64,000 nucleotides of DNA from a virus. Below are positions 32,142 to 42,058 of the stretch, piece by piece. The stretch covers positions 21,050 to 85,049 of IMG/VR virus record IMGVR_UViG_3300049432_000151; one strand, 5' to 3'. Positions within the stretch are counted from its first letter, which is position 1. Each line of letters opens with the position of its first letter. Made by a program: the position numbers and the translations under genes. The notes beneath the pieces are model-generated. The model ran no database searches and was not told the DNA's origin. It saw only the letters and a program-made list of their open reading frames with translations.

Positions 32142-33644
32142 ATGGGTCTACTCGGCAAATGGTTTGTCCGCGTCGAAGTCGACAAGGGCAAGGCGACGCG
32201 TGACGTCCGCCAATTTGAAGCCGACGTAGATCGTTCAGCAAAGGCGGTTCAGCGTTCTACCAAGCAGCTGGGTGGCGAATCGTTCAACCAGCTGAAGCGC
32301 GCGACGATGGGTTTCGACAACGTCGCGGAATCACTCGGCGACGTTGGCGGGAAAGCCGGCTCTCTCGTCGGAAAGATCACCCTCGTTACCCTCGCGCTGC
32401 AGCAGGGCTGGAGGGTCGGCCGATCGTTCGGGCAGGCGATCGGCGTCAACTACGCAGCGTGGGACGGTCTGATTGGCAGCATCAAGACCCACACAAAAAG
32501 CGTCGTCGACAACATCGGCGACATCGAGCTCGCGCTGCTGCGAATCGCCACACTGCAGAACGTCGACGTCAACCAGGGCAACCTTCTCGCTCCGATCAAA
32601 GCCGGCAGCAGTCTTCGCGGAGCGCGCATGGGAATGTACATGGCGGATCCCGGTGCCGAGCTGGCGAAGCAGTTCCGGACCGAGCAGGAGAAGCTGGCCG
32701 ACGTTATGGGCACCCGCCTGCTTCAGATGGACATTGAGGCCGCGCAGGTGACGAACAACACGGTCCGTCTTCGCGACCTGACGCTCCAGATGATCGAGCG
32801 ACAGGCCTACGAACTGAAGCAGCAGGGCTTCGATGAAACCGCGATTAAGTACCTCACCGATCGCGCCAAGGCCGTGGAGCGGCTCAGAGCAGCGGAGGAA
32901 GACCGGCTCCCCACGTCCGGTGGTCCCGGCTTCTTGTCGGCGAAGCTGATGACCCCGCAAACCGACGAAGAGGGACGACTCGCTGCAGCGGCGCAGTCGA
33001 ACGACTTTGCCGCGGCGGTGGCCTCAGGAGCGCGCTCCTTCGCCGGGGCTAACCTGACGGCCGCTCGCACGACACTTGGCAAGCTTTCCGACGAGTACCG
33101 TCGCAACGCCGAGACTATGGTGAACGTCTACCGCGATGCGACGATGGCGGTTGAGGGGCTGTTCACGGACGTTCTGTACGCCGGAATCACCGGCAACCTC
33201 GATCAGATCGATGACGCATTCAAAGCGACACTGAAAAGCATCGCGCGCGAGATCTCGAGCTTCCTGGCGCAGAAAGCGGTGATGAAGCTCTTCGGTATGG
33301 CGCTCGGTGCCGGCGGCGGATTCGTGGCCGCGGCGGACGGCGGCGTGTTCAAGGGCGGCATCTCAACGCCGATGCGCGCATTCGCGTCAGGCGGCGTCGT
33401 GACTCAGCCCACCGTCGGCCTCGTCGGGGAGGGTCGATACAACGAAGCCGTCGTGCCTCTGCCTGACGGCAACTCGATACCGGTGGTTATGAGCGGCGAC
33501 CGCGAGGTCGTGGTTCGCATCACGAACATGCTGGTCAATGATCCTGCCGCCGCTCGCGTGTCATCGGAGGAGATTATCAACACCGTTCAGACAGACATCC
33601 TCCGCGGCGGTCCGACCTACCGCGCGATCCGGTCGAGGAAATAG
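32142..33644 (+). CDS. Tail tape measure protein
   Basis: A 500-aa protein with an N-terminal coiled-coil part (VRQFEADVDRSAKAVQRSTKQL), hydrophobic central stretches near 85-110 and around 390 (MALGAGGGFVAAADGGV), and a C-terminal beta segment (FKGGISTPMRAFASGGVVTQPTVGLVGEGRYNEAVVPLPDG), typical of tape-measure tails. It sets tail length and passes to the host membrane during ejection. At 500 residues it predicts a short siphovirus tail by the usual length rule (roughly 1.5 A per residue). Ribosome-binding site GAGGTAATCG. Confidence 0.85.
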   Translation: MGLLGKWFVRVEVDKGKATRDVRQFEADVDRSAKAVQRSTKQLGGESFNQLKRATMGFDNVAESLGDVGGKAGSLVGKITLVTLALQQGWRVGRSFGQAIGVNYAAWDGLIGSIKTHTKSVVDNIGDIELALLRIATLQNVDVNQGNLLAPIKAGSSLRGARMGMYMADPGAELAKQFRTEQEKLADVMGTRLLQMDIEAAQVTNNTVRLRDLTLQMIERQAYELKQQGFDETAIKYLTDRAKAVERLRAAEEDRLPTSGGPGFLSAKLMTPQTDEEGRLAAAAQSNDFAAAVASGARSFAGANLTAARTTLGKLSDEYRRNAETMVNVYRDATMAVEGLFTDVLYAGITGNLDQIDDAFKATLKSIAREISSFLAQKAVMKLFGMALGAGGGFVAAADGGVFKGGISTPMRAFASGGVVTQPTVGLVGEGRYNEAVVPLPDGNSIPVVMSGDREVVVRITNMLVNDPAAARVSSEEIINTVQTDILRGGPTYRAIRSRK

Positions 33645-33647
33645 CCA

Positions 33648-34022
33648 GTGCCGGCATACGAGGAGTTCCCGGTACTGTCGGACGAAGCGGTCATCCGTCA
33701 CGGCAGGTTCAAGTACCAGCGGCCGAACGTGAAGACCGACTACGAGGCCGGGCCCGAAGAGGTTCGGCTCCTGACGAGTCAGGGTCGGTACAGCGAGATA
33801 CCAGTCACGATGGTGCTCCGCGCTGACACGGACTTTCAAACTGTGATGACGTTCCTGGAAGCGCGCGGCATGGAAGCGGAGCCGTTCTACTACACGCATC
33901 CGTTCCTCGGTCGCGGGCTCGTTCGCTACAACTCCAGCGAGCTGGAAATCGATCCGATCATCAACGGCAACCCGGCTTGGTTCCAAATCGAACTGGTCTT
34001 CCGAGGTCAGTGGAATGCTTAG
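33648..34022 (+). CDS. Minor tail protein, M-like
   Basis: A 124-aa protein. Pattern PVLSDEAVIRHGRFKYQ....TDYEAGPEEVR, then a strand-helix block (VMTFLEARGMEAEPFYYTHPF) and QIELVFRGQW at the end, consistent with lambda gpM/DUF2460-like distal tail proteins. It follows the tape measure and overlaps the L-like gene by 8 bases, matching the lambda order H-M-L. It probably joins the tube end to the baseplate hub. The specific family match is from memory. Confidence 0.65.
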   Translation: MPAYEEFPVLSDEAVIRHGRFKYQRPNVKTDYEAGPEEVRLLTSQGRYSEIPVTMVLRADTDFQTVMTFLEARGMEAEPFYYTHPFLGRGLVRYNSSELEIDPIINGNPAWFQIELVFRGQWNA

Positions 34023-34575
34023 CATCCCAGCGTTCGTCGCAGAGAAGGAGAAGCGCTCCGGGAAGGCGTTTCTCCACCTGCTCGAGATCGAATACTCGGA
34101 CGGACAGTTCGTGAGGTACGTCCGGTACGACAAGCCGAACAGCGGCTGGGAAACTGAGCCGGGACAATGGCAGTCGTCGATCGCGCCCGACGGCTCACCA
34201 CTCCTCTTCGAGGGTGTCTTCTGGTCGCCATTCCCGATGTCAAAGCCGACACGGTCAGAGTCAGCGAACGGAGAGATTCCGGTACTCGACATCTCAATCT
34301 CCGGCGTAGGCCGAGAGATCGCTTCAATACTCGAGTTCTACGATATAGAGCAGCGGCCCGGGCGCACCGTCCGCGTTCACCCGGATCATCTCGCGGATCC
34401 GACAGCGAAGCGGGAATCGAAGTTCATCGTGAAGTCCGCGCGCGTGCTCGCCAACACCGCGATCATCACGGTGACACCGCTCATCTTCGACCCGCTGGCG
34501 ACGTACCTCCCGCGGCAACGCGTCAGCTCGGCGAAGTTCCCCGGGATCCTCGGCGCCGGTCACTCCATTCGATAA
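34015..34575 (+). CDS. Minor tail protein, L-like
   Basis: A 186-aa protein. The central block PSKPTRSESANGEIPVLDISISG followed by ILEFYDIEQRPGRTVRVHPDHL resembles lambda gpL and related tail-tip proteins. In lambda-type gpL the C-terminal region carries cysteines for an iron-sulphur cluster. Here it reads LPRQRVSS.KFPGILG with no cysteine, so the metal site is absent. Starts inside the preceding gene and is followed 4 bases later by the K-like gene. Confidence 0.7.
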   Translation: MLSIPAFVAEKEKRSGKAFLHLLEIEYSDGQFVRYVRYDKPNSGWETEPGQWQSSIAPDGSPLLFEGVFWSPFPMSKPTRSESANGEIPVLDISISGVGREIASILEFYDIEQRPGRTVRVHPDHLADPTAKRESKFIVKSARVLANTAIITVTPLIFDPLATYLPRQRVSSAKFPGILGAGHSIR

Positions 34576-34578
34576 CAC

Positions 34579-34920
34579 ATGCGATTCTCACAGCAGGCCG
34601 CGCAGGCTCTCACCAGCCTGGTCGGGATGAAGTACGCCCGGATGAATTGCTGGCGTGTCGTCCAGTTCGCGTACAACGTGCAAGGCGTAAAGCTGCCCGA
34701 CTACTGGTCAGCGCTTTCGCTGTTCCGAACGCTCGGTCCTACTGAGGAGCGTCAGCCGTTCGACGTGGCTGTCATTCGGAACCACTCGATCGTCACCAAC
34801 CACGTCGGCCTCTACCTCGGCGACGGTCAGATCCTGCACTCCATGGAAGACACAGGCGTCGTCTGTCAGCCGCTCTCGCGCATCGAGCGAGTGGTCGGCT
34901 TCCTCCGCCTCCACACCTGA
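34579..34920 (+). CDS. NlpC/P60-like tail-tip peptidase, K-like
   Basis: A 113-aa protein. NlpC/P60 features: catalytic Cys in MNCWRVVQFAY (Cys24 region), His in TNHVGLYLGDG (near 77) and a second polar residue in ILHSM (near 88). Equivalent to the C-terminal domain of lambda gpK, the tail-tip enzyme placed next to the J hub, which may cut peptidoglycan during entry. The gene stop overlaps the hub start. The JAB domain found in full-length gpK is missing. Confidence 0.8.
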   Translation: MRFSQQAAQALTSLVGMKYARMNCWRVVQFAYNVQGVKLPDYWSALSLFRTLGPTEERQPFDVAVIRNHSIVTNHVGLYLGDGQILHSMEDTGVVCQPLSRIERVVGFLRLHT

Positions 34921-37900
34921 TGATCAAAGTTCACGTACCCACTGGCCTGCCGACCTCTGGCGGGAAGCTGGAGTTCTGCTCGTACGAGCGCGACTTCCGT
35001 CCTGGCGCTTCGGTCGCGGACTACCTGATCGAGCTGGCCATCCTGCCGGAGCTCGTGTCACACGTCATCTACAACGGCGGATCGCTCTCACCGGAGAAGA
35101 CTGTCCGGTATCGGACGAAGCCGAAGGGCTTCTGGCGCCGCATGCTCCGGCTGAGTCCCGCGAAAATCGCCGTCCTTCAGTCCGATCTCGAAGCAGCCAC
35201 ACCTCGCGACGGTGATGAGTTTCATGTCATCCCGAGCGTCGAAGGAAAGAACGCCGCTCAGATCCTCGGAGCGGTAAGTGCCGCCGTCGTCATTGCCGCC
35301 GGCTTCTACGTTGGCGGTCCATCTGGAGCTCTGTTCGCGGCGAAGGCTTGGGGTCTCTACGCGTACGCCGCTGGATCGTTCGCCGGCTCGCTGCTCACAC
35401 CGCGCGCGGACAACATCAAAGCGCCTGGCGACGACGGTCCGACAACTCACACGTGGGGCGGTCTGCTGAATGAAGACCGAGAGGGCGTTCCCGTCCCCAT
35501 TGTGTTCGGTAAGAACCGCACCGGCATCGTGCGTGTGGGCGCTTTCATCCGACGCAGCAAAGGCATTCCAGGTTACACGAATGGCGTCGAGACGCTGCAC
35601 ATCCTCGGGCTCGTCTCAGTCGGTCCGGTGCACTCGATCGGCGACATTCGGGTGAACGACCAGCCGTACACGAACTTCCCCGGCGTGACCGTCGAGACGC
35701 GCCTGGGCACAACAGGCCAAGCGCCGCTGAAGGGTTTCAGCGTTGTAGCTAACACGTTCCCGCTGAGTGTCGAGCTCACGCCGAGCGGCTACACCTATTC
35801 GACTCGCGCGAACTTTCCGGTTGATTCGCTTGAGGTGTTGCTCACGATCCCCGCTCTGTTCCACGTTGACGAGGATCGCGGCGAGCAGAAGACCAACGCG
35901 ACGCGTTACCGGTACCGCCATCGCCTGAAGGGTGGAGCCTTCGGAGCGTGGACGGATGTCGAGGTGAAACGCTCTTCGCGGAGCGCAGTGCTTGAGACCG
36001 TCCGCATCGAGAACCTCACACGCGGCGAGTACGACGTCGAGATCCAGTTTGTCAGCGCTGACCACGTCAATGACCAGCGTGATGCGTGGAAAATCTTCCT
36101 CACCGGTGTCACCGAGGAGCTGGAGGATCTACGCACGTATGACGGCTATGCAATGGTGGCTGTGCGCGCGATCGCGCGTGAGGACCTGAACGGGCAGATC
36201 CCGAACATCTCCGTACTCTGCGAAGGTCTCGAGCTGGAGACGTGGAACGGATCCGGGTTCACAGCGCCGGCGTACCTTTCCGGTGCCGAGGAAATCGGCC
36301 GTTCCCCGGCGTGGATCATTCTGAAGCTGCTGCGCGACCGATCCGTCAGGGATGCGGTAACAGGCGAATACACCTACGAGGCGTTCGGTCTCGGCGACTG
36401 GATCACGGACGATCAAATCGACCTCGACTCCTTCCTCACGCTCGCCGACCGCGCGAATGAGGCGGTAACCGCCAAGCGGATCGTGAAGGATTCGAACGGC
36501 GCTGAGAACGCCGAGGAGTTTCAGGAGCCGCGCTTCCTGCTCGACATCGTCGTCAACCAAGAGCAGCGCGCGCTCGAGCTCATTCGCACATTGTTGGCAA
36601 CGTGCCGGGCATTCCTTGTCTTCTCTGGCAACCAGTGGCGAGTTGTCTGCGAGATGCCCAAGACGCCGGTTCAGCTCTTCACGATGGGCAACATCAAGAA
36701 GGGTTCCTTCTCGATCGCCTACAACGCAGACCGGACAATCAACGCCCTCGTCCCGCAGTTCATCGACGCGGATCGCGACTACGAATTCACGACACACGAG
36801 CCGATCGACGGCCCGGGTGTGACGCACTACAACCAGCCGCGACGTAGCGAAAACCAGCAGTTTGTGGGCATCACGCGCCGGACTCAGGTCATCCGCGAAG
36901 CGCTCTACAACCTGAACAAGCGGTGGTACATCCGTCGGTTGATCGGGTTCACGGCCGGAACCGCCGGAATCCTTGCCGAAGCCGGAGATCTGATTCACGT
37001 ACAGCACGACATCCCGCAGTGGGGCTTCGGCGGTTGCGCGCTTGCGAGTACTCCCAACGGCCTCACCAGCTCGGACACTCTCGTCGTGCTCGGCCGCGAG
37101 GTCACCCTCGAGGCGGGTAAGACTTACCAGCTCGTCGTCCGATTCCAAGATGGATCCCATGACGAAGGTGAGTCTCGCACCGTAGCGGACGGCCCTGGGA
37201 CGTACAGTGCGCTCTACGTCACGACGCCGTTCTCACGCCCCGTACAGGAGAACGACATCTGGTGGTTCGGCGAGGTCTCGCCGCAGCCGTGCACCGTCGT
37301 TGAGATCGCTGAGACGGACGGCGACGAGGATGAGCGGCAGCTTCTCGCCGTCGAGTACAACGAGTCGATCGAGAACGACGAGACGGTCGTCGTCGTACCG
37401 CAGTTGTCGAACCTGCCGAGGTTCCTCGCTCCCCCTCCTCCGATCACATCGGGCGAAGCGAAAGAGATCATCTCCGCGCGCAACGATGGCCGGTGGTCAT
37501 CGACGATCGTCGTCCAGTGGACGCCACCGACAGCGCAGAGCGGCTACGGGGTTTACTCGCACGCCGATGTAGACATTTCGTTCGATGGCGGCACGTCGTG
37601 GGTGCCGGCGCCGAACGGCCAAGGGCTGGGCTCCGACTACCGCATCACGGACGCAGAGCACGGCACTCCGTACAAGTTCCGCATCACACCTATCTCCACA
37701 CGTGGTATCGCGAACCGGGCAGGCGCGTTCACGACAGCGTCACTGACGACACAGGGCAAAACGACCGCACCGCCGACACCGACCGGTTTCGTTGGTGCGG
37801 TGGAGGATGGCGTATTCCTCTTCTCGTGGAACCCGGTTGCAATCGATGACCTGCAGCGTGAGGTGGAGTACGAGGTTCGCACTTCGAATCCCGCTAACTG

Positions 37901-40259
37901 GAAGACCGATCTCACCGGCCTGCTTTGGCGCGGGAAGACGATCCGCTTTCAGATTGACGACCCGACGCAGCGGTCGTACACGCTGTACCTCCGTGCGGTC
38001 GACAAGTTCTCGAACTACTCCGCTGGCGCCGCAACGACCACCCTGACCGATACAGCGCCTGCAGCTCCGTCGATCATCTCGATCACAAGATTCAAGAATC
38101 AGCTGAAGGTGAAGGTCGGGGCGGCCGCTGACAGCGACGTGTTCGCGCAACGCCTGCATGCCTCGCAGTCAACAGGCTTCACGCCTGATGAGAGCAGCAT
38201 TGTCAGCGGTATCGTCGGCCCGAACGGCGGCGAGTTCGTCGTCCCGATTACCGCATCGGGCAACTGGTATTTCAGGCTCGCGGCTGAGGATTGGCTGTCC
38301 GATCGGCTGAACGACTGGATCTACTCGCCGCAGGCCTCGAGCTCAATCATCGTGGTCTCACCGGTTGATCCCACCGCTGTGACGCTGACGATCCTCGATC
38401 GCCCGGACAAGCCGATGGGGTCCGTGAGGAATCCGGACAACACGGTGATGCCGATCAAGCTGAAGGCAGCGAACGTCGGCTTCACTTTCAGCGACGTCGT
38501 CAATCCGGCGAACTCGCTCATTGGGTTTGACGTTCTCATATACGAGAGCGTCGATGGTCCGTCAACGCCGGCGGCGCAGCACTTCCTCACGAACGTCGCG
38601 GACCGCGCGCATTTGTTTCTGAACTTTCAGCCGAAAGGCGCGAGCACCTACATCGCGGCGGTGCGCGCCGTCTACGTCGACGGGCTGACGTCGAATCTTG
38701 TCACCCATACGGGAGTCGTGATTCCCCAGGAGACGAATCCGAACTTCCGCGACGCTGATGATCGCAACGTCACCGCACTTGCGGAGAGCTTCGAAGGAGC
38801 CGGCGTTCCAACAGGCATCACTGTGCCAATTGGGACGATCATCACGGTGGCCAATGGGCTTCTAATCCTAGCAACGACGGCATCCGGCGCCAAGATCACG
38901 TGGAATCTAGCGACGTGGGTGGCGGCGTACCTTGACCGCCACTACGCGCTCTCCGAAGCGGTTGTTCTGCTGCGCGTCTTGTTCAGTGGCGCGTCGTACA
39001 ACCAAGCGGCGCGTCCCTACATTGAAAAAGGCGCATCTACTTACAACCTCGATCCTGTAGCGGTTGACGGCAACCTGCACACTTATCGTCTAAAAGTCGG
39101 CGGTGTAACAACCTCCGCGGAAATCATCTCCCTGGTTGTGCCGGCCGCGTTCATGCCGAGTGGCTCGGCAGTGGCCTTGTCTGCCATTGCCGTCGCGTAC
39201 GAGAACTTCGATGAGTCGCTCGACGGCTACATGGACCGCGCGCAACGAGCGCGCGATCAGTTTGGAAAGGATCCGACAGGAGGAGGCTTCTTCCTCCAGT
39301 CGCCATTTCGAAACTCCGACGACAGCGGGCAGATCACTCTCATCGACGGTAACGGGATGACGTGGCTGCGCACCGGCGGCGGTGCGGAGTTCGCGCTAAA
39401 GTATGCCCACAAGATTGTGCTGTCTGACGTTTACGACGGCCTCGTTCTCAACTGGGACACGCTGTACGGCAGCAACCCCTCAGTCGATCCTCCGGTACGA
39501 AAACCGTCAGCCAGCAACAAAGCCCGCTTCATCGTGGAAGCGGTTGCGCCCGTTCAGCCTAACCCCGCCGCGTATCCGGTTCGCCGGTACGCGGAGATCA
39601 CGATGGTCAACGACTCCAACTTCCAAGTGAACCTGATGGAGTCATACGGCGGAACAAAGGGTAGCTATCGCGACGTCGCGCCGGCGACTCCCGGGTGGAA
39701 CGTTGCTGCGAAGAAGAGTCAGATTCTCAAACACGCGACGCATTCGCACAGCGCGAACGATGGCAGTGACGGATGGTACGACTTCACACCCCTAAGCCCA
39801 GCCACATTGCCGAACACCGGCGCCGCGTACTATCGCGTGGTCGCGTGGTTGAAGACCACGTTTCCAGTTCAGAAGAAAGCGAACGGTTCGTATTACTGGG
39901 TGAAGTTGCTGCTCGATGCCTGGGCGTCCGCACCCGTGGCCGCGTCGAACCCGCTCACTTTATCCAGCGCTGGACTGGCGAATCTGCAGCTCACATTCAA
40001 GGGAGTCACTGACGGTACCGAAGCCCGAATGCCGGTTGTGTTTGCCGCGTCGACGCTCGGGGCGATGCAGTCGTACGCCCACGCGTTGAAGTTCGACTGG
40101 TGGTCGACGGTGCTCGAATCCGGAGCGCCCGGCGGAGCTGAGCCGAGCGCCGTGTACCTTGACGCGGTCGAGGTCTACTGGATGAACAGCGCGGCTTACT
40201 CGCCCGTCACTTCGACGCAGGGCTACAACATCAATCTCATCGCCGGGGAGGCGTTCTAA
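34920..40259 (+). CDS. Central tail hub / host specificity protein, J-like with I-like N-terminus
   Basis: A 1779-aa protein. Residues ~1-130 resemble lambda gpI-type proteins (beta-grasp start, then a hydrophobic Gly/Ala-rich segment at ~105-150). Residues ~165-900 carry gpJ-like hub elements (GVPVPIVFGKNRTGIVRVGAFI; AEAGDLIHVQHDIPQWGFGG). Two or three fibronectin-III-like repeats follow (about 905-1130: ITSGEAKEI.., APPTPTGFVGAVEDGVFLFSWNP, TAPAAPSII). The remainder to the C-terminus is a mixed beta tail likely to contact the receptor. It closes the lambda-like order M-L-K-I/J and should set host range. Confidence 0.85.
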   Translation: MIKVHVPTGLPTSGGKLEFCSYERDFRPGASVADYLIELAILPELVSHVIYNGGSLSPEKTVRYRTKPKGFWRRMLRLSPAKIAVLQSDLEAATPRDGDEFHVIPSVEGKNAAQILGAVSAAVVIAAGFYVGGPSGALFAAKAWGLYAYAAGSFAGSLLTPRADNIKAPGDDGPTTHTWGGLLNEDREGVPVPIVFGKNRTGIVRVGAFIRRSKGIPGYTNGVETLHILGLVSVGPVHSIGDIRVNDQPYTNFPGVTVETRLGTTGQAPLKGFSVVANTFPLSVELTPSGYTYSTRANFPVDSLEVLLTIPALFHVDEDRGEQKTNATRYRYRHRLKGGAFGAWTDVEVKRSSRSAVLETVRIENLTRGEYDVEIQFVSADHVNDQRDAWKIFLTGVTEELEDLRTYDGYAMVAVRAIAREDLNGQIPNISVLCEGLELETWNGSGFTAPAYLSGAEEIGRSPAWIILKLLRDRSVRDAVTGEYTYEAFGLGDWITDDQIDLDSFLTLADRANEAVTAKRIVKDSNGAENAEEFQEPRFLLDIVVNQEQRALELIRTLLATCRAFLVFSGNQWRVVCEMPKTPVQLFTMGNIKKGSFSIAYNADRTINALVPQFIDADRDYEFTTHEPIDGPGVTHYNQPRRSENQQFVGITRRTQVIREALYNLNKRWYIRRLIGFTAGTAGILAEAGDLIHVQHDIPQWGFGGCALASTPNGLTSSDTLVVLGREVTLEAGKTYQLVVRFQDGSHDEGESRTVADGPGTYSALYVTTPFSRPVQENDIWWFGEVSPQPCTVVEIAETDGDEDERQLLAVEYNESIENDETVVVVPQLSNLPRFLAPPPPITSGEAKEIISARNDGRWSSTIVVQWTPPTAQSGYGVYSHADVDISFDGGTSWVPAPNGQGLGSDYRITDAEHGTPYKFRITPISTRGIANRAGAFTTASLTTQGKTTAPPTPTGFVGAVEDGVFLFSWNPVAIDDLQREVEYEVRTSNPANWKTDLTGLLWRGKTIRFQIDDPTQRSYTLYLRAVDKFSNYSAGAATTTLTDTAPAAPSIISITRFKNQLKVKVGAAADSDVFAQRLHASQSTGFTPDESSIVSGIVGPNGGEFVVPITASGNWYFRLAAEDWLSDRLNDWIYSPQASSSIIVVSPVDPTAVTLTILDRPDKPMGSVRNPDNTVMPIKLKAANVGFTFSDVVNPANSLIGFDVLIYESVDGPSTPAAQHFLTNVADRAHLFLNFQPKGASTYIAAVRAVYVDGLTSNLVTHTGVVIPQETNPNFRDADDRNVTALAESFEGAGVPTGITVPIGTIITVANGLLILATTASGAKITWNLATWVAAYLDRHYALSEAVVLLRVLFSGASYNQAARPYIEKGASTYNLDPVAVDGNLHTYRLKVGGVTTSAEIISLVVPAAFMPSGSAVALSAIAVAYENFDESLDGYMDRAQRARDQFGKDPTGGGFFLQSPFRNSDDSGQITLIDGNGMTWLRTGGGAEFALKYAHKIVLSDVYDGLVLNWDTLYGSNPSVDPPVRKPSASNKARFIVEAVAPVQPNPAAYPVRRYAEITMVNDSNFQVNLMESYGGTKGSYRDVAPATPGWNVAAKKSQILKHATHSHSANDGSDGWYDFTPLSPATLPNTGAAYYRVVAWLKTTFPVQKKANGSYYWVKLLLDAWASAPVAASNPLTLSSAGLANLQLTFKGVTDGTEARMPVVFAASTLGAMQSYAHALKFDWWSTVLESGAPGGAEPSAVYLDAVEVYWMNSAAYSPVTSTQGYNINLIAGEAF

Positions 40260-40720
40260 TGTTCAAGTCGATCACTGCTCTCCGAGCTGCTTCAGAGCAG
40301 CTCCTGAGTTCATTCATCAGTTTCCGCGACGGGGGCGAGCTCGACGCTGCGACAGACGTCAGCGGCGGCCAGAAGAAAGTTCATGAAGCTCGCGGCGTGG
40401 GCAAACGCGCGAAGACCTTCCTCGAGCTTGCCGATCGTTACATCAGCGATCCCGGGTTCAATGCTCTTCCACCCGATCTCCAGGAGGACATGACAACGCT
40501 GAAGACGGAAGCCTCGCTCGTCGCGGCGGAATTGGGTGATGCCGTCGATCCGGACGCCATCTTCGCGAGACTTTCGCCCGAGCAGAAAGCGGCCATCACG
40601 GACGCCCTATTCGTGAATGACAGCGCGGTCCTCGAGCACGCGAAGGCGCGGCTCAAAGGACAGAAACGCGGGTTACCCGCCGGGGCGGCGCCGGTCGGCG
40701 ACTCGAAACCCAAGAAGTAA
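40259..40720 (+). CDS. Hypothetical 153-aa helical protein after the tail hub
   Basis: A soluble, mostly helical, charged protein with long amphipathic helices (ALRAASEQLLSSFISF, MTTLKTEASLVAAELGDAV, PEQKAAITDALFV) and a Lys/Pro-rich tail. Starts within the hub stop (TAATG). It may be a chaperone or tail assembly factor, because small helical proteins often follow J genes, but no family was recognised. Confidence 0.6.
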   Translation: MFKSITALRAASEQLLSSFISFRDGGELDAATDVSGGQKKVHEARGVGKRAKTFLELADRYISDPGFNALPPDLQEDMTTLKTEASLVAAELGDAVDPDAIFARLSPEQKAAITDALFVNDSAVLEHAKARLKGQKRGLPAGAAPVGDSKPKK

Positions 40721-40763
40721 CCCATCCGACAGAACCCAACGAAATCAGGCGAGCGATCTCGCC

Positions 40764-41153
40764 ATGCCGGAGGTGTGCGCAATGCCAGATATAGAGGAGG
40801 GGAGGTTGTCGATCAGGAAAAGATCAGAACCTCCTTCGCCGGACGACGAGATGATCGACCTCTTTCAGTTTCAGGCGCGGACAGAGCAGCGCCTCGACGA
40901 TCACGATGATGAGATCGAGCGCTCACGCTCGGCTCGCGAGGAGTACATCCCTCGATTTCAGAACATGGAGAAAGTGGTGCTCGAGTTGACGAACACGGTC
41001 GTACCGAAACTAACGAACGCGATTGACGCCATGACCACGGAGCTCGTCGCGCAACGCACATACCGAGCTGTGATGGTGAAGATCTTCAGCTGGGGCCTAG
41101 CCACCGCGACAGCGATCGCGATCGCTGTAATCAGCGCGAAGCTCGGCGCGTAG
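40764..41153 (+). CDS. Holin-like protein (XhlA type)
   Basis: A 129-aa protein from ATG 40764 (a second ATG at 40782 is possible). A charged coiled-coil body (QFQARTEQRLDDHDDEIERSRSAREEY) and a single C-terminal membrane helix (IFSWGLATATAIAIAVISA) with one lysine behind it give the arrangement of XhlA-type holins/haemolysins. It stands between the tail genes and the endolysin candidate, the normal site for a holin. Expected role: timing of lysis by permeabilising the inner membrane. Confidence 0.65.
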   Translation: MPEVCAMPDIEEGRLSIRKRSEPPSPDDEMIDLFQFQARTEQRLDDHDDEIERSRSAREEYIPRFQNMEKVVLELTNTVVPKLTNAIDAMTTELVAQRTYRAVMVKIFSWGLATATAIAIAVISAKLGA

Positions 41154-41190
41154 TCATCCCTCCTCGTACCCCCCAAAAGGCAGGCGACCC

Positions 41191-41712
41191 TTGTTCAAGA
41201 TTGTCTTTGACAACGCTGCGCGCGACGCGGCTCGGATCAGCACGCTCGATCGACAAGTCATCACCGACCTAGCGACAGCTGCGGGTATCCCATTCGTAGT
41301 CATTACACGTACGGCCTCCACACCAGAAGAGCAGGCCTTGGCCATGTACCGCAACTGCGTGGTCGACGGTCCGCAGAACGACCTCGATATGTACAGCAAG
41401 TACGGAGATCTCGTCGTTCAGGTCTACATCGATCACGTTGAGAAGGGCGTGACGGCGCAGGCCGTGGTCGTGGGGGCAATGACGCGGATGATCAAGCAGA
41501 TCGGACCCGAGCGAGTCTCGCACCACTGCGTAACCGACTGGAGCAAGCTGCACGTCCTCGACATCTCGAGCTCGCGCATCGAAGCAGCGAAGCGGGCCCC
41601 GTTCGAGGCTGCGATCGCAGCCGACAAGCGGATCAGCCGGCACTTCTCGCCGTTCACAAAACCAAAGGATCCAGCGTTCCACCTCGAGATCCTGCAGTCG
41701 GCGAACGCATGA
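41191..41712 (+). CDS. Endolysin candidate, M15-peptidase-like
   Basis: A 173-aa protein starting with TTG. Features of M15-type D-Ala-D-Ala peptidases: GIPFVVITRTASTPEEQA (positioned like the R..EEQ segment), SHH..TDW....LDIS with possible zinc ligands His and Asp, and the final FHLEI His. No signal peptide, consistent with holin-dependent release. Spacing between the SHH and LDIS motifs is longer than usual, so the assignment is tentative. It lies immediately after the holin-like gene. Confidence 0.55.
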   Translation: MFKIVFDNAARDAARISTLDRQVITDLATAAGIPFVVITRTASTPEEQALAMYRNCVVDGPQNDLDMYSKYGDLVVQVYIDHVEKGVTAQAVVVGAMTRMIKQIGPERVSHHCVTDWSKLHVLDISSSRIEAAKRAPFEAAIAADKRISRHFSPFTKPKDPAFHLEILQSANA

Positions 41713-41987
41713 GCCTGGTCGCGGTTGTGTCGCCGGCCGAGCGGTCGATGCGTGCTCTCTCTGACTACGCTCGAGCTGTATGTCCAGCCGAAGTGATGAC
41801 GCTCGACCTCTCGCACCGCGACGTGCTCGAGGCGCTCATCGGAAAGCGGTACCTCTGCGGCGACGACGGCACGGTGCTGCCGACGCGTCAAGGTCTCTGC
41901 CCGTCATGTGCTGGCCACGTCGAGCCTTTCGACGCGCACAGACGAGATGTCGTGGGCCGGCTGTGGAGCGAGCTGCAGGCAATGTGA
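41709..41987 (+). CDS. Hypothetical 92-aa protein with CPSC motif
   Basis: A small soluble protein overlapping the endolysin stop by 4 bases. Contains a helix around residues 35-50 (HRDVLEALIGKRYLCG) and CPSC near 63-66 with a further Cys before, possibly half of a zinc site. No known family. Likely translated with the lysis genes. Confidence 0.5.
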   Translation: MSLVAVVSPAERSMRALSDYARAVCPAEVMTLDLSHRDVLEALIGKRYLCGDDGTVLPTRQGLCPSCAGHVEPFDAHRRDVVGRLWSELQAM

Positions 41988-42058
41988 GACCGCGTGGCGC
42001 GGGTCGCGTCGCGTCCTCGTAGTAGCCGGACAAATCCAACCAAACATCGAGGTGCGCA

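Noticed and set aside
35088-35600. Antisense frame of 170 codons inside the tail hub gene
   Set aside because: It is a shadow of GC-rich coding sequence; no ribosome-binding site or known protein.
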